Shown: piece after piece, positions 16,889-26,885 of the stretch
Layout of the letters: every line of letters starts with the position of its first letter
Numbering within the stretch: position 1 is the first letter of the stretch
DNA from: Stenotrophomonas sp. MMGLT7
GTDB lineage: Bacteria; Pseudomonadota; Gammaproteobacteria; Xanthomonadales; Xanthomonadaceae
NCBI RefSeq assembly: GCF_021168555.1
Contig: NZ_JAJOZS010000014.1
Span: 49,406-113,405, forward strand
DNA: 64,000 nucleotides
Direction: 5' to 3'
Notes under the pieces: model-generated
Databases searched by the model: none
What the model saw: only the letters and a program-made list of their open reading frames with translations
What the model was told of the DNA's origin: nothing
Position numbers and translations under genes: made by a program

Positions 16889-18013
16889 CTACGCGGCGCC
16901 GCGGCCGTCCGCCTTGGCGGCGTACATGGCGCGGTCGGCCGCGCCCATCCAGTCGTCCAGGCCGCGATGGCCCGGTTCGAGCGCTGCCATGCCGATGCTC
17001 ACGCCCGGCACCAGCCCCGGGCAGTGCGGCAGCGCCAAACCCGCGACCGCACGCCGCAGCGAATCGGCCACCGCCGCCGCCTGCGCCGGCGGGCAGGCCA
17101 GCAGCAGCGCGAACTCGTCGCCGCCGATCCGCGCCGGGAAGCCGTCCTCGCCGGCCTGCTCGTGCAGCAGCTGCGCGATCTGCCGCAGCACCTGGTCGCC
17201 GACGCCATGGCCGTAGCGGTCGTTGATCGACTTGAAGCGGTCCACGTCCACCAGCAGCAGCACCGCGTCGTGGCCATGCTCGCGCGCCTGCGCGATCGCA
17301 TCGGCCGCGCGCTGGTTGAAGAAACGGCGGTTGGGCAGGTCCAGGCCGGTGTCGGTGTGGTTGAGCCGGTCCAGTTCGCGGTTCTGCTGCACGATCTGCC
17401 GGCCCAGCCGGTGGGTGACGTGGCTCAGGGCCAGCGTGTACACGAATACCGGCAGCATCGACAGCACCAGGGTGCGCAGCGTCGGCACCGGCTGCAAGGG
17501 CATCCCCAGCGCGCTCCAGCACAGCAGGAAGCTGACCAGCATCACCAGCGCCGCACGCCCCAGCAGCCGCCAGCCTCCCGCGGCCAGGCGGTCGGCGGCC
17601 AGGATGCTGACGGTGGCCACCGCCGGCACCAGGCTCACCTGCGACACCGCGATCCAGAACCCGCCCAGCATCGCGTCCAGCAACAGGTTGCGGAACTCCG
17701 CCGCCGCCGGCCTGCGCGAGGAACGCGCCCACAGGAACGCCAGGTGCGGCCACAGCAGCACGTTGAAGCCCATCGCCAGCCATACGCCCCACGGCGCCCG
17801 CTGTTCGAGCATGACCGAGGCGTACGGAAGCGCCAGCAGCCACGCCCCGAGCATCCGCATGGGGTGCACTCGGCGCACGAATGCCAGCGCGCGCGCATTG
17901 GCCGTGGAGCTTGCGACTCGGTACTGGGACATGGACTCGTGGCTCACGCGCACGTCGTGGAACTGAGTTGCATCGATCCGGCACTCCCTGCCGCAGCGCT
18001 CCATGGCTGCCAC
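16889..18013 (-). CDS. Membrane diguanylate cyclase, MASE2-GGDEF
   Basis: The product of up to 374 residues has a MASE2-type sensor (FVRRVHPMRMLGAWLLALP onward, about residues 45-200, five or so helices), as in E. coli DgcC, and a GGDEF domain with intact IGGDEFALL (residues 297-301). It should condense two GTP to cyclic di-GMP at the inner membrane. The inhibitory RxxD site expected five residues before GGDEF reads GEDG, so product inhibition is probably absent. The start is unclear: GTG 18013, ATG 18004 or ATG 17932 (MSQYRVASST) are possible, the last leaving a family-like N-terminus. Confidence 0.88.
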   Translation of the reverse strand: MAAMERCGRECRIDATQFHDVRVSHESMSQYRVASSTANARALAFVRRVHPMRMLGAWLLALPYASVMLEQRAPWGVWLAMGFNVLLWPHLAFLWARSSRRPAAAEFRNLLLDAMLGGFWIAVSQVSLVPAVATVSILAADRLAAGGWRLLGRAALVMLVSFLLCWSALGMPLQPVPTLRTLVLSMLPVFVYTLALSHVTHRLGRQIVQQNRELDRLNHTDTGLDLPNRRFFNQRAADAIAQAREHGHDAVLLLVDVDRFKSINDRYGHGVGDQVLRQIAQLLHEQAGEDGFPARIGGDEFALLLACPPAQAAAVADSLRRAVAGLALPHCPGLVPGVSIGMAALEPGHRGLDDWMGAADRAMYAAKADGRGAA

Positions 18014-18045
18014 GTAGGAAGCCCGGTCCCGGTTTCAGCCGCGCG

Positions 18046-18690
18046 TCAGAGCGCGCGGTGCTTGGCCTCGCCGAAGAACGGCGTGTGGTGCGAGCAATCG
18101 TTCAGGCGCACCACTTCCAGATGCTCCACGTCCGGGCCTTCGAGCAGGTTCAACGTGGTCGGCGCCTGGCGGAACGTCCACAGCCGCGACAGCGGGATGC
18201 CCAGCACCTTGCACAGGATCACCCGGTTGACCGCATCGTGCGCCACCAGCAGCAGGGTGTCGTCGCCGTCCAGGCCGTCGGCCGCGCGCACGAAACCGCG
18301 CCACGAGCGCTCCAGCACCTGCCGCAGCGATTCGCCGCCGGGCATCAGCACCGTGTCCGGCTCCTCGCGCCAGGCGCGCAGCCGCACCGGGTCCTTGTCG
18401 TGGATCTCGCTGGCCAGCAGGCCTTCCCACTCGCCGTGGGCGATCTCCTGGATGTCGGCATCGGTCAGCAGCATGGACTGGCGCTGCGGACCGAGCGCGA
18501 AACGGGCCGTGCTCTGCGCGCGCGACAGCGGCGAGGCCACTGCCTTGCGGATGTCCACGTCCTTCAGGCGCTCGCCCAGGGCCTGGGCCTGGGCCTCGCC
18601 GAGCGGCGAAAGCGGGATGTCGATCTGGCCCTGGTAGCGGCCTTCGGCGTTCCACGGCGTCTCGCCGTGGCGGGCAAGCAGGATGCGCAT
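18046..18690 (-). CDS. Histidine phosphatase family protein (phosphoglycerate mutase-like)
   Basis: The 214-residue protein has the catalytic LLARHGETPWN at its start, the GEW segment (EIAHGEWEGLL) and the second His in LLVAHDAVNRV. This branch includes GpmB-like and CobC/alpha-ribazole phosphatases. Substrate is not assigned; no cobalamin genes are near. The ATG at 18690 places the motif at residues 6-16 as in the family. The product is cytosolic and probably a single-gene unit with the cyclase 32 bp downstream. Confidence 0.87.
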   Translation of the reverse strand: MRILLARHGETPWNAEGRYQGQIDIPLSPLGEAQAQALGERLKDVDIRKAVASPLSRAQSTARFALGPQRQSMLLTDADIQEIAHGEWEGLLASEIHDKDPVRLRAWREEPDTVLMPGGESLRQVLERSWRGFVRAADGLDGDDTLLLVAHDAVNRVILCKVLGIPLSRLWTFRQAPTTLNLLEGPDVEHLEVVRLNDCSHHTPFFGEAKHRAL

Positions 18691-18848
18691 GCTGCAGGGG
18701 ACCTCGAAAACGGGGGGAGCCCGCCGGGCCGGGGGCGCGGTGGGAGCGGCATGATACCCGCTCGCCGTCTCCCCGGCCTTGCTGCGCCTTGGTTGCAGGT
18801 GAAAGGGCGGGTAGACGCGACGCGCGATGCGGGAAACCCGGAAAACCC

Positions 18849-18915
18849 GTAGGAGCGACTTCAGTCGCGAAGGGCCTTCCCGGTGAAGCCCCATCGCGAC
18901 TGAAGTCGCTCCTAC
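18849..18915. repeat. REP-like hairpin, copy 4
   Basis: GTAGGAGCGACTTCAGTCG and its exact inverse flank a GAAGGGCCTTCCCGGTGAAG centre in the 283-bp gap between the S46 peptidase (3' side) and the histidine phosphatase. No gene is seen in the rest of the gap. Confidence 0.92.
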
Positions 18916-18973
18916 GGGAAAGCCAAGGTCCGGAAACGGGCAAGGCACCCGCAGGTGCCTTGCCAATGCCGGT

Positions 18974-21136
18974 TCAGCGGCCGAGCTGCAGTTCCTTGAG
19001 CAGCTGCGGCGCCGGCGCCACTTCCCTCATGATCCACTCCAGGTAGCGGCTGTCCACGGCGATCATGCGCGTCATCACCGGGTCGAACACCCAGTTGCTG
19101 CTCACCGACTCCCAGTTGCCGTCGAACGCCAGCCCGACCAGCTTGCCGTGCGCATCCATCACCGGCGAGCCGGAGTTGCCGCCGGTGATGTCCAGGTCGG
19201 ACAGGAAGTTCACCGGCACCGAACCGATCCGCTTGTCCTCCAGCCCGGCATAGCGCCTGGCCTTGACCGCGTCGAGCAGCGCCTTGGGCGAGTCGAACGG
19301 GTCGGCGCCGGTCTCCTTGGCGACCACGCCCTCCAGCGTGGTGAACGGGGTGTATTCCACGCCGTCCTTGGGCGAGTAGCCCTTGACGTTGCCGAAGGTG
19401 ATGCGCAGCGACAGGTTGGCGTCGGGATACACGAACTCGCCCTGGCTCTTCTTGTAGTCGGCCAGCGCCTGCAGATACACCGGGCGCGCGGCCAGGCGCT
19501 CGCCGGCCTCGGTCTTGTCCTGGCGCTCGAGCTGCAGCAGCGCCGGCATCACCGCCACCGCGTACTGGATGGCCGGGTCGCTGCTGGCCTCGAACGCGGC
19601 GCGGTCGGCCTGCAGCCACTTCAGGCGCTCGTCGGTACTGCCCAGCGCAGTGCCGTCGAGCTTGGCCAGCGCCGCCTGCACCGCCGCCGCGTCGCTGCCG
19701 CCCAGCCAGCGGTCCACCGCGGCCACGCGCTGGTCGGCCGGCAGCTTCACGTACTCGCCGAGCCAGTACTGCTGCAGCTGGCGGTCCATCGCCGGCACGT
19801 AGCGGCGCTCCATCTGCTTCATCGCGCCCTCGATCGCCGGCAGGTCGCGCTGCTGGTAGCCGGACTCGCGCTCGGCATCGGGCTTGGCGTGCTCGATCGA
19901 CAGCCGGTACAGCGTCACCGCCGCGCCGATGGTGCCGGTGCGGTCGAACTGGCCCAGCACCAGGTCGCGCTGCTGGGTGGCCTTGGACTGCTCGGCCAGC
20001 GCCACCAGCGTGTCGTGCGCGGCCAGCGCCTCGCGGCCCTTGCCGCCCTGCTGCTTCAGCCAGGCCAGCACCGCGGCTTCCTCGGCGCGCTTCTGGCCCT
20101 CGGCGTCGATGCGCTTGAAGCCCTCCAGCTGGCCGTCGTAGTTCTTGCTGGCGTTGTTCCAGCCGGCCATGGTGCTGGCGTACTTCACCTGGATGTCCGG
20201 GTCCTGCCTGCCGGCCGCCTCGACCAGCGCGATCAGGTTCTTGTAGTGGCGGCCGACGGTCGGGTAGGTCCAGTTGGCGGTGTTCTCGAACTCGGCCACC
20301 AGCGCGTAGCGGTTGGTGCGGCCCGGGTAGCCGGCCACCATCACGAAGTCGCCCGCGCCCAGCGGCTGGTCGGCGAACCTGAGCCAGTGCTTGGGCTTGT
20401 AGGGCACGTTGTCCCTGGAGAACGCCGCCGGCTTGCCGTCCTTGCCGACGTAGGCGCGGTAGAAGGAGAAATCGCCGGTGTGGCGCGGCCACATCCAGTT
20501 GTCGATGTCGCCGCCGAACTTGCCCACGCTGCCCGGAGGCGCGTAGGCCAGGCGCACGTCCCTGATCTCCAGGTTCTTGAACAAGCGGTAGGTGTTGCCG
20601 CCGGAGAAGCTGTACAGCTGGCAGCGGTAGCCGGGCTCGGCCTCGCACTGCGCCACCTGTGCCTTGTTGAACGCTTCCAGCGCCTCGGTGCGCTTGAGCG
20701 GATCGTTGCCGGCACCGGCGATGGCGGCCTTGGCCTGCGCGGTGACGTCGCTGATCTCGTCGAGCACGTAGATGCGCGCGTTGGGGCCGGCGCTGAGCTC
20801 GTCGCCGGGGCTGGGGGCGTTGAAGCCGTCGCGGATCAGGTTCTTCTGCGCGGTGGAATTGAGCTGGATGGCGCCGTAGGCGCAATGGTGGTTGGTCACC
20901 ACCAGGCCCTGCGGCGAGACGAAGCTGGCGGTGCAGCCGCCGAGCGCGACCACCGCGCCCATCGGGTCGCCGGTGAGGTTCGAGAGCTGCTCGGGCGAGA
21001 GCTTGAGCCCGGCCTGCTGCAGCGGGCCGGCGATCTCCGGCAGTTGCTGGGGCACCCACATGCCCTCGCCCGCCTGGGCGCTTGAGGCCGCGCCCAGGGC
21101 GGCGGCGACGGAAACGGCAAGCAGCTTCGTGCGCAT
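18974..21136 (-). CDS. S46-family dipeptidyl-peptidase (DPP7/DAP BII type), exported
   Basis: The 720-residue precursor has a signal peptide ending AQA at residue 22. S46 catalytic residues are visible: His in VVTNHHCAYG (about 84), Asp in GDIDNWMWPRHTGDF and Ser655 in ITGGNSGSPV. The specificity position after the Ser (FDGNWE) is Gly673, as in DPP7-type enzymes that prefer hydrophobic P1 residues; DPP11-type enzymes carry Arg there. It removes N-terminal dipeptides from oligopeptides in the periplasm or outside. Length fits the family exactly. The ATG at 21136 gives the signal peptide; longer frames do not. Confidence 0.93.
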   Translation of the reverse strand: MRTKLLAVSVAAALGAASSAQAGEGMWVPQQLPEIAGPLQQAGLKLSPEQLSNLTGDPMGAVVALGGCTASFVSPQGLVVTNHHCAYGAIQLNSTAQKNLIRDGFNAPSPGDELSAGPNARIYVLDEISDVTAQAKAAIAGAGNDPLKRTEALEAFNKAQVAQCEAEPGYRCQLYSFSGGNTYRLFKNLEIRDVRLAYAPPGSVGKFGGDIDNWMWPRHTGDFSFYRAYVGKDGKPAAFSRDNVPYKPKHWLRFADQPLGAGDFVMVAGYPGRTNRYALVAEFENTANWTYPTVGRHYKNLIALVEAAGRQDPDIQVKYASTMAGWNNASKNYDGQLEGFKRIDAEGQKRAEEAAVLAWLKQQGGKGREALAAHDTLVALAEQSKATQQRDLVLGQFDRTGTIGAAVTLYRLSIEHAKPDAERESGYQQRDLPAIEGAMKQMERRYVPAMDRQLQQYWLGEYVKLPADQRVAAVDRWLGGSDAAAVQAALAKLDGTALGSTDERLKWLQADRAAFEASSDPAIQYAVAVMPALLQLERQDKTEAGERLAARPVYLQALADYKKSQGEFVYPDANLSLRITFGNVKGYSPKDGVEYTPFTTLEGVVAKETGADPFDSPKALLDAVKARRYAGLEDKRIGSVPVNFLSDLDITGGNSGSPVMDAHGKLVGLAFDGNWESVSSNWVFDPVMTRMIAVDSRYLEWIMREVAPAPQLLKELQLGR

Positions 21137-21261
21137 CGATCGGTTCCAGATGTAAGGATCTGGTGATTCTACTCGCCCCTCCACCGCCCCCGTCCCATGA
21201 CCAATGGCATGCCGCCGGGCGCCGGCGTTGCGGCGCAGCAGGACGGTTTCGTACGCAACAT

Positions 21262-21267
21262 ATAATC
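21262..21267 (+). promoter_or_regulatory. Possible tdh promoter -10 box
   Basis: A perfect TATAAT lies 34 bp before the tdh ATG in the 165-bp divergent gap. No good -35 hexamer is found 16-18 bp upstream, so this is a weak or activator-dependent candidate. Confidence 0.35.
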
Positions 21268-21301
21268 GCCGCTCTTTGAACCCGCGAAGGTCGCAGCACC
21301 G

Positions 21302-22336
21302 ATGGCACAGACGATGAAGGCACTGGTCAAGCGCGAAGCCGCCAAGGGCATCTGGATGGAGCAGGTGCCGGTGCCGCAGCCCGGCCCGAACGAGGTGCTG
21401 ATCAAGGTGGAGAAGACCGCCATCTGCGGCACCGACCTGCATATCTACCTGTGGGACGAGTGGAGCCAGCGCACGATCCGGCCGGGGCTGGTGATCGGCC
21501 ACGAGTTCGTCGGCCGCATCGCCGCGCTGGGCCCGGGCGTAAGCGGCTACGAATTAGGCCAGCGGGTGTCGGCCGAGGGCCATATCGTCTGCGGCCATTG
21601 CCGCAACTGCCGCGGCGGCCGCCCGCACCTGTGCCCGCACACCGTCGGCATCGGCGTGAACCGCGACGGCGCCTTCGCCGAATACATCGTCATGCCGGCC
21701 AGCAACCTGTGGCCGATCCCCGACCAGGTTCCGTCCGAGCTGGCGGCGTTCTTCGACCCCTACGGCAACGCCGCGCACTGCGCGCTGGAGTTCGACGTGA
21801 CCGGCGAGGACGTGCTGATCACCGGCGCCGGCCCGATCGGGGTGATCGCCGCCGGCATCTGCAAGCACATCGGCGCGCGCAACGTCGTGGTCACCGACGT
21901 CAACGACTACCGCCTGGCGCTGGCCGCCGACATGGGCGCCACCCGCGTGGTGAACGTGGCCAACGCCTCGCTCAAGGACGCGATGGCCGACCTGCACATG
22001 GAGGGCTTCGACGTCGGCCTGGAGATGAGCGGCAACCCGCGCGCGTTCAACGACATGCTCGAATGCATGTACCACGGCGGCCGCATCGCCATGCTCGGCA
22101 TCATGCCCAAGGGCGCCGGCTGCGACTGGGACAGGATCATCTTCAAGGGCCTGACCGTGCAGGGCATCTACGGCCGCAAGATGTACGAGACCTGGTACAA
22201 GATGACGCAACTGGTGCTGGGCGGCTTCCCGCTGGGCAAGGTGCTCACCCACCAGCTGCCGATCGACGACTTCCAGAAGGGTTTCGACCTGATGGAGGAA
22301 GGCAAGGCCGGCAAGGTGGTGCTGAGCTGGAATTGA
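21302..22336 (+). CDS. tdh: L-threonine 3-dehydrogenase
   Basis: Tdh oxidises threonine to 2-amino-3-ketobutyrate with NAD. The 344-residue MDR protein has the catalytic zinc site [21 protein letters not shown], the structural zinc cysteines in [16 protein letters not shown], and the [12 protein letters not shown] nucleotide site. It overlaps Tdh in length and signature throughout. Its partner kbl is 4.5 kb away on the same strand instead of adjacent as in E. coli; the sulfate transport operon on the other strand lies between them. Confidence 0.96.
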   Translation: MAQTMKALVKREAAKGIWMEQVPVPQPGPNEVLIKVEKTAICGTDLHIYLWDEWSQRTIRPGLVIGHEFVGRIAALGPGVSGYELGQRVSAEGHIVCGHCRNCRGGRPHLCPHTVGIGVNRDGAFAEYIVMPASNLWPIPDQVPSELAAFFDPYGNAAHCALEFDVTGEDVLITGAGPIGVIAAGICKHIGARNVVVTDVNDYRLALAADMGATRVVNVANASLKDAMADLHMEGFDVGLEMSGNPRAFNDMLECMYHGGRIAMLGIMPKGAGCDWDRIIFKGLTVQGIYGRKMYETWYKMTQLVLGGFPLGKVLTHQLPIDDFQKGFDLMEEGKAGKVVLSWN

Positions 22337-22439
22337 GCGCAGCGGGCACACGCCGGGCCACGCATCGGCACTGACCGGCACTTCCCCGCCCCACAGCCAC
22401 TTCCCCCAACCGACACCCCCTCCCCTCGACTGACCAACC

Positions 22440-22599
22440 CCCTCCCTTTCGCCGAAGGCGAAGGGGAGGGCTGGGGAGGGGTGCCTTTTGCCTGGGACTT
22501 CGCCTCCCGCTCGACACCCCTGTCGGGAAGCGCCGCCATCGAGAGCCGGAGCAACAGCACCCCTCCCCGACCCTCCCCTGCGCTGCGCGCAAGGGAGGG
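22440..22599. repeat. Pair of CCCTCCC-type hairpins between convergent tdh and cysA
   Basis: Two similar inverted repeats, CCCTCCCTTTCGCC / GGCGAAGGGGAGGG (22440-22470) and CCCTCCCCTGCGC / GCGCAAGGGAGGG (22571-22599), occupy the 334-bp convergent gap. They look like a dispersed intergenic repeat and could act as bidirectional terminators, though no T-tract is present. No gene lies in the gap. Confidence 0.65.
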
Positions 22600-22670
22600 G
22601 GCAGTACCCCAGCACCAGCGCCGGCCGCGCGGGCCTCGCCTCCGTGCTCTTGCTCCGCTCCCCAGGGCCG

Positions 22671-23711
22671 TCAACCGGCAGCGAACACTCCGTACCGCCT
22701 TGCCGCCAGGTGCAGGTGCGCGCCCGGCGCATAATGCGCGGCGTCTTCCGAGGCCGGCAGCTCCACGTCCAGCTCCCGGCCGTCCTCCAGCCTCGCCCGC
22801 AGACGCAGCCGCGGGCCGCTGCGCAGGCTGGACACCACCGTCGCCGGCCAGCCCTGCTCGCCCGGCACCAGGTCCTCCGGCCGCACGTACAGTTCCACCG
22901 GTCCGTCGGCATCGGCGCCGCTGCCTTGGACCGGCAGCGACAGGCCGGCCACCTGCAGCTGCCCGCCGGCCTGCTCGCCGGGGATGCGGTTCACCGAGCC
23001 GACGAACGAGTACACGAACGGCGACGCCGGCCGCTCGTAGATGCTGGCCGCGTCGCCGAGCTGCTCGATGCGGCCGCGGTTGAGGATGGCCACGCGGTCG
23101 GCCAGTTCCAGCGCTTCTTCCTGGTCGTGGGTGACGAACAGCGTGGTCAGCCCGGTGCGCTCGTGCAGCTCGCGCAGCCAGCGCCGCAGGTCGCGCCGCA
23201 CCTGCGCGTCGAGCGCGCCGAACGGCTCGTCCAGCAGCAGCACGCGCGGCTCGATCGCCAGCGCGCGCGCCAGTGCCACGCGCTGGCGCTGGCCGCCGGA
23301 CAACTGCGCCGGGTAGCGCTTCTCCAGCCCCTCCAGCTGCACCAGCGAGAGCAGCTCGCGCACGCGCGCGACGATGCCCGCCTCCTTCAGCCGCTCGCCG
23401 CGCTTGCGCACGCGCAGGCCGAAGGCGACGTTCTCGAACACGGTCATGTGCCGGAACAGCGCGTAGTGCTGGAACACGAAGCCGACCCGGCGCGACTGCA
23501 CGCTCAGGTGGGTGGTGTCCTCGCCGTCGAGCAGCACCGAGCCGCCGTCGGCGTGCTCCAGCCCTGCGATCACCCGCAGCAGCGTGGTCTTGCCCGAGCC
23601 GGACGGGCCCAGCAGCGCCAGCAGTTCGCCGTGGTGGATGTCCAGGTCGATGTCGTCGAGGGCGACGAAATCGTCGAAGCGCTTGGAGAGGTTCTGGATG
23701 CGGATGCCCAT
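22671..23711 (-). CDS. cysA: Sulfate/thiosulfate ABC importer ATPase
   Basis: The 346-residue ATPase has Walker [10 protein letters not shown] (about residues 35-43), the signature [14 protein letters not shown], Walker [13 protein letters not shown] and the H-loop [11 protein letters not shown]-terminal TOBE-like regulatory segment follows from about residue 245. It powers sulfate uptake with CysT and CysW at the inner membrane. It is last in the sbp-cysT-cysW-cysA operon, 7 bp after cysW. The family's short N-terminus ([12 protein letters not shown]) supports the start. Confidence 0.95.
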   Translation of the reverse strand: MGIRIQNLSKRFDDFVALDDIDLDIHHGELLALLGPSGSGKTTLLRVIAGLEHADGGSVLLDGEDTTHLSVQSRRVGFVFQHYALFRHMTVFENVAFGLRVRKRGERLKEAGIVARVRELLSLVQLEGLEKRYPAQLSGGQRQRVALARALAIEPRVLLLDEPFGALDAQVRRDLRRWLRELHERTGLTTLFVTHDQEEALELADRVAILNRGRIEQLGDAASIYERPASPFVYSFVGSVNRIPGEQAGGQLQVAGLSLPVQGSGADADGPVELYVRPEDLVPGEQGWPATVVSSLRSGPRLRLRARLEDGRELDVELPASEDAAHYAPGAHLHLAARRYGVFAAG

Positions 23712-23718
23712 GGCAAGC

Positions 23719-24663
23719 TCAGTGGCGATGGCCGGCCGCCAGCGAATCGCCGTGGCGCCATTCTAGGTAGGACTTCAGCGCCAGCGTCAGCAGCGCCCCC
23801 AGCGCCAGCAGCGAGGCGCAGGCGAACGCGGCGCTGTAGGCGTATTCGTTGTAGAGGATCTCCACGTGCAGCGGCAGCGTGTTGGTGCGGCCGCGGATGT
23901 GCCCGGACACCACCGACACCGCGCCGAACTCGCCCATCGCGCGCGCGCCGCACAGCAGCACGCCGTACAGCAGGCCCCAGCGGATGTTGGGCAGGGTCAC
24001 CCGCCAGAACGTCTGCCAGCCGCCGGCGCCCAGGCTCAGTGCCGCGCGCTCCTCGTCGCTGCCCTGCTGCTCCATCAGCGGCATCAGTTCGCGGGCGATG
24101 AACGGGAAGGTGACGAAGGTGGTGGCCAGCACGATGCCCGGCAGCGCGAACACGATCTTCGGCAGCTTGATCAGCGTCTGCCCCAGCAGCGGCAGGTCCA
24201 CCAGCCAGCCTCTGTCGATCAGCGGCCAGGCCCAGCCCGGGCCGCCGAAGATCAGGATGAACACCAGCCCGGCGACCACCGGCGAGACCGAGAACGGCAG
24301 GTCGATCAGGCTCACCAGCAGGCGCCTGCCGCGGAATTCGTGCTTGCTCACCGCCCACGCCGCGGCCACGCCGAACACCAGGTTCAACGGCACCACGATG
24401 GCGGTGACCAGCAGCGTCAGCCGGATCGCCGCCACTGCGTCCGGATCGGCGATGGCCTTCCAGAACAGCCGCACGCCGCCGCGCAGCGCCTCGCTGAACA
24501 CCAGCACCAGCGGCAGCAGCAGGAACGACAGCAGGAACGCCAGCGCACCGCCGATCAGCAGCCAGCGCGCCCAGGCCGGCTCGCTGACGGCGGCATCGGT
24601 ACGGATCGCGCGGGAAGAAGGCCTGGATGCCGCAGTGCCGCGGGAGGAAGCGACGTCGGTCAT
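23719..24663 (-). CDS. cysW: Sulfate ABC transporter permease CysW
   Basis: The 314-residue permease has about six helices and the cytoplasmic EAA loop ([22 protein letters not shown]). A 30-residue Ser/Ala/Arg-rich N-terminal tail precedes the first helix. It pairs with CysT as the transmembrane channel of the sulfate importer. One base pair separates its start from the cysT stop, so translation is coupled. [15 protein letters not shown] is typical of CysW. Confidence 0.94.
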   Translation of the reverse strand: MTDVASSRGTAASRPSSRAIRTDAAVSEPAWARWLLIGGALAFLLSFLLLPLVLVFSEALRGGVRLFWKAIADPDAVAAIRLTLLVTAIVVPLNLVFGVAAAWAVSKHEFRGRRLLVSLIDLPFSVSPVVAGLVFILIFGGPGWAWPLIDRGWLVDLPLLGQTLIKLPKIVFALPGIVLATTFVTFPFIARELMPLMEQQGSDEERAALSLGAGGWQTFWRVTLPNIRWGLLYGVLLCGARAMGEFGAVSVVSGHIRGRTNTLPLHVEILYNEYAYSAAFACASLLALGALLTLALKSYLEWRHGDSLAAGHRH

Positions 24664-24664
24664 G

Positions 24665-25525
24665 TCAGCCCGCCTTCCGCCCGCGCCTGGACAGCCGCCC
24701 CTGCAGCGTGTTCACCAGCAGCAGCACGGCGAAGGACAGCAGCAGCATCGCCGCGGCGATCGCGGTGGCGCCGGCATAGTCGAACTCCTCCAGGCGGATG
24801 GTGATCAGCAGCGGCGCGATCTCGGTGACGCCGAACCTGTTGCCGGCGATGAAGATCACCGAGCCGTACTCGCCCACGCCGCGTGCGAACGCCAGCGCGA
24901 AGCCGGTCAGCACCGCCGGCCACAGCGCCGGAAGCAGCACCCGCGTCAGCGTGCGCCAGCGGCCGGCGCCGAGCGTGGCGGCGGCCTCCTCCAGTTCGCG
25001 CTCGCTCTCGGCCAGCACCGGCTGCACCACCCGCACCACGAACGGCAGGCCGACGAACACCAGCGCCACGACGATGCCCAATCGCGTATAGGCCACCTCG
25101 ATCCCCAGCCGCTCCAGCCAGCGTCCGACCCAGCCGTTGCCGCCGTACAGCGCGGTCAGGGCGATGCCGGCCACCGCGGTGGGCAGGGCGAACGGCAGGT
25201 CGATCATGGCGTCGAACATGCGCTTGCCGGGAAAGCGGTAGCGCACCAGCACCCACGCCACCCAGGTGCCCATCAGCGCGTTGAATCCCGCCGCGGCCAG
25301 CGCGGCGCCGAAGCTCAGCCGCAGCGCCGCCAGCACCCGCGGCTCGCTCCACACCTGCCACAGACCGGCCCAGCCCAGGCCGCTGGCCTTGACGAACACG
25401 CCCAGCAGCGGGATCAGCACGATCAGCCCGAGCCAGGCCAGGGTGATCCCCAGGCTCAGGCCGAGACCGGGGATCACCCGGCGGCGCGGCGGACGCCGCA
25501 CCGCAGTTGCAGCAGCGGACGACAC
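24665..25525 (-). CDS. cysT: Sulfate ABC transporter permease CysT (CysU)
   Basis: The 286-residue permease has six helices, an EAA loop (ELEEAAATLGAGRWRTLTRV) and the family segment RGVGEYGSVIFIAGN. It forms the importer channel with CysW. It starts 3 bp after the sbp stop codon. The N-terminus is basic (RRPPRRRVIPG), as expected for a cytoplasmic start before the first helix. Confidence 0.94.
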   Translation of the reverse strand: MSSAAATAVRRPPRRRVIPGLGLSLGITLAWLGLIVLIPLLGVFVKASGLGWAGLWQVWSEPRVLAALRLSFGAALAAAGFNALMGTWVAWVLVRYRFPGKRMFDAMIDLPFALPTAVAGIALTALYGGNGWVGRWLERLGIEVAYTRLGIVVALVFVGLPFVVRVVQPVLAESERELEEAAATLGAGRWRTLTRVLLPALWPAVLTGFALAFARGVGEYGSVIFIAGNRFGVTEIAPLLITIRLEEFDYAGATAIAAAMLLLSFAVLLLVNTLQGRLSRRGRKAG

Positions 25526-25528
25526 CGG

Positions 25529-26548
25529 CTACTTGCCCGCCTGGATCTGGTCGAAGACGCCCCCGTCGGCGAAATGCTCCTTCTGTGCCTGCGCCCAGGA
25601 GCCGAACGCCTGCTGGATCGTCACCAGTTCCACCTTGGGGAAGCGCGCGACGTCGGCCGGATCGGCGTACTCGGGATGGCGCGGGCGGTAGTAGTGCGCG
25701 GCGGCGATCTTCTGCCCCTCCGGCGAATACAGGTACTCCAGGTAGGCCTGCGCCGCCTCGCGGGTGCCGTGCCTGTCCACGTTCTTGTCCACCAGCGCCA
25801 CCGACGGCTCGGCCACGATCGACAGCCGCGGCACCACGATCTCGAACTTGTCCGGGCCCAGTTCCTCCATCGCCAGGAACGCCTCGTTCTCCCAGGCCAG
25901 CAGCACGTCGCCGATGCCGCGCTGGACGAAGGTGGTGGTGGCGCCGCGCGCGCCGGTATCGAGCACCGGCACGTTGCGGAACAGCGCGCGCATGTAGTTG
26001 AGCACCTTGCCGCGGTCGCCCTTGAAGATGCGCTCGCCGTAGGCCCAGGCGGCCAGGTAGTTCCAGCGCGCGCCGCCGGAGGTCTTCGGGTTCGGCGTGA
26101 TCACCGACACGCCCGAGCGCAGCAGGTCCGGCCAGTCCTTGATGCCCTTGGGGTTGCCCTTGCGCACCAGGAACACGATGGTCGAGGTGTACGGCGCGCT
26201 GTTGTCGGGCAGGCGCGTCTCCCAGTCGGCCGGCAGCAGCTTGGCATGCTCGGCGATGGCGTCGATGTCGTAGGCCAGCGCCAGCGTCACCACGTCGGCC
26301 TCGATGCCGTCGATCACCGCCCGCGCCTGCTTGCCGGAACCGCCGTGGGAGGTCTCCACCGTCACCGTGTCGCCCTTGGTCTGCTTCCAGTGCCTGGCGA
26401 AGGCGGCGTTGTAGTCGCGGTAGAACTCGCGGGTGGGATCGTAGGAGACGTTGAGCAATTGCACGTCGCGGGCGAAGGCGCTGCCGCCGAGCAGTGTTGC
26501 GGAGAACGCCAGGACGGCGGCAACGAGTCGTGTTGAGAGGGATTTCAT
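25529..26548 (-). CDS. sbp: Periplasmic sulfate-binding protein
   Basis: The 339-residue precursor has a signal peptide ([15 protein letters not shown] then a cut after SAFA, about residue 24). The mature part starts [20 protein letters not shown], matching Sbp/CysP, with the ligand-binding [12 protein letters not shown] and [16 protein letters not shown] segments. It binds sulfate and delivers it to CysTW. It leads the operon, so regulation by CysB from the 337-bp upstream gap is expected; no binding site was identified with confidence. The start is ATG 26548; longer frames would remove the signal peptide. Confidence 0.95.
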   Translation of the reverse strand: MKSLSTRLVAAVLAFSATLLGGSAFARDVQLLNVSYDPTREFYRDYNAAFARHWKQTKGDTVTVETSHGGSGKQARAVIDGIEADVVTLALAYDIDAIAEHAKLLPADWETRLPDNSAPYTSTIVFLVRKGNPKGIKDWPDLLRSGVSVITPNPKTSGGARWNYLAAWAYGERIFKGDRGKVLNYMRALFRNVPVLDTGARGATTTFVQRGIGDVLLAWENEAFLAMEELGPDKFEIVVPRLSIVAEPSVALVDKNVDRHGTREAAQAYLEYLYSPEGQKIAAAHYYRPRHPEYADPADVARFPKVELVTIQQAFGSWAQAQKEHFADGGVFDQIQAGK

Positions 26549-26630
26549 CTTGATGACTCCGGGATCGTAGGAAGGACCATGCACATGCGCCACGTTGCCG
26601 CCAGTGCACGGGCGTTCGGTTGCGCGGTGG

Positions 26631-26645
26631 ATCCATGCCATGGAT
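26631..26645. promoter_or_regulatory. 15-bp palindrome in the sbp-kbl divergent gap
   Basis: ATCCATG-C-CATGGAT is a perfect 7-1-7 palindrome about 85 bp upstream of sbp and 240 bp upstream of kbl. It could be an operator, but its relation to CysB or other regulators is unknown. The remainder of the 337-bp gap (26549-26885) contains no gene and no convincing promoter boxes. Confidence 0.35.
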
Positions 26646-26885
26646 TCGATTGGCCACGAACGCCGTGTGGCAACCGCATGGGCGGGGTGTCGCCTACACC
26701 TTAAGCGATCCCTCGCCGCTCCTGCATCCCCCCGCCGCCGGCACCGCAGCCAGGATGCAACCTTGCTCGGCGACGATGACAGGCGAGAGAAACCACACCG
26801 CCGGCGCCATCGCGGCCCCAGGCAGCAGCGATGGCGGCATGCGCGCGCCGGTAGAATCGCGTCATTCCCTCTTCGCGATCCGCCC

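Noticed and set aside
19148-21085. 645-residue plus-strand open frame antisense to the S46 peptidase
   Set aside because: Composition (His/Arg/Val/Gly rich) is that of a reverse-complement shadow; the peptidase frame has signal peptide and catalytic triad.
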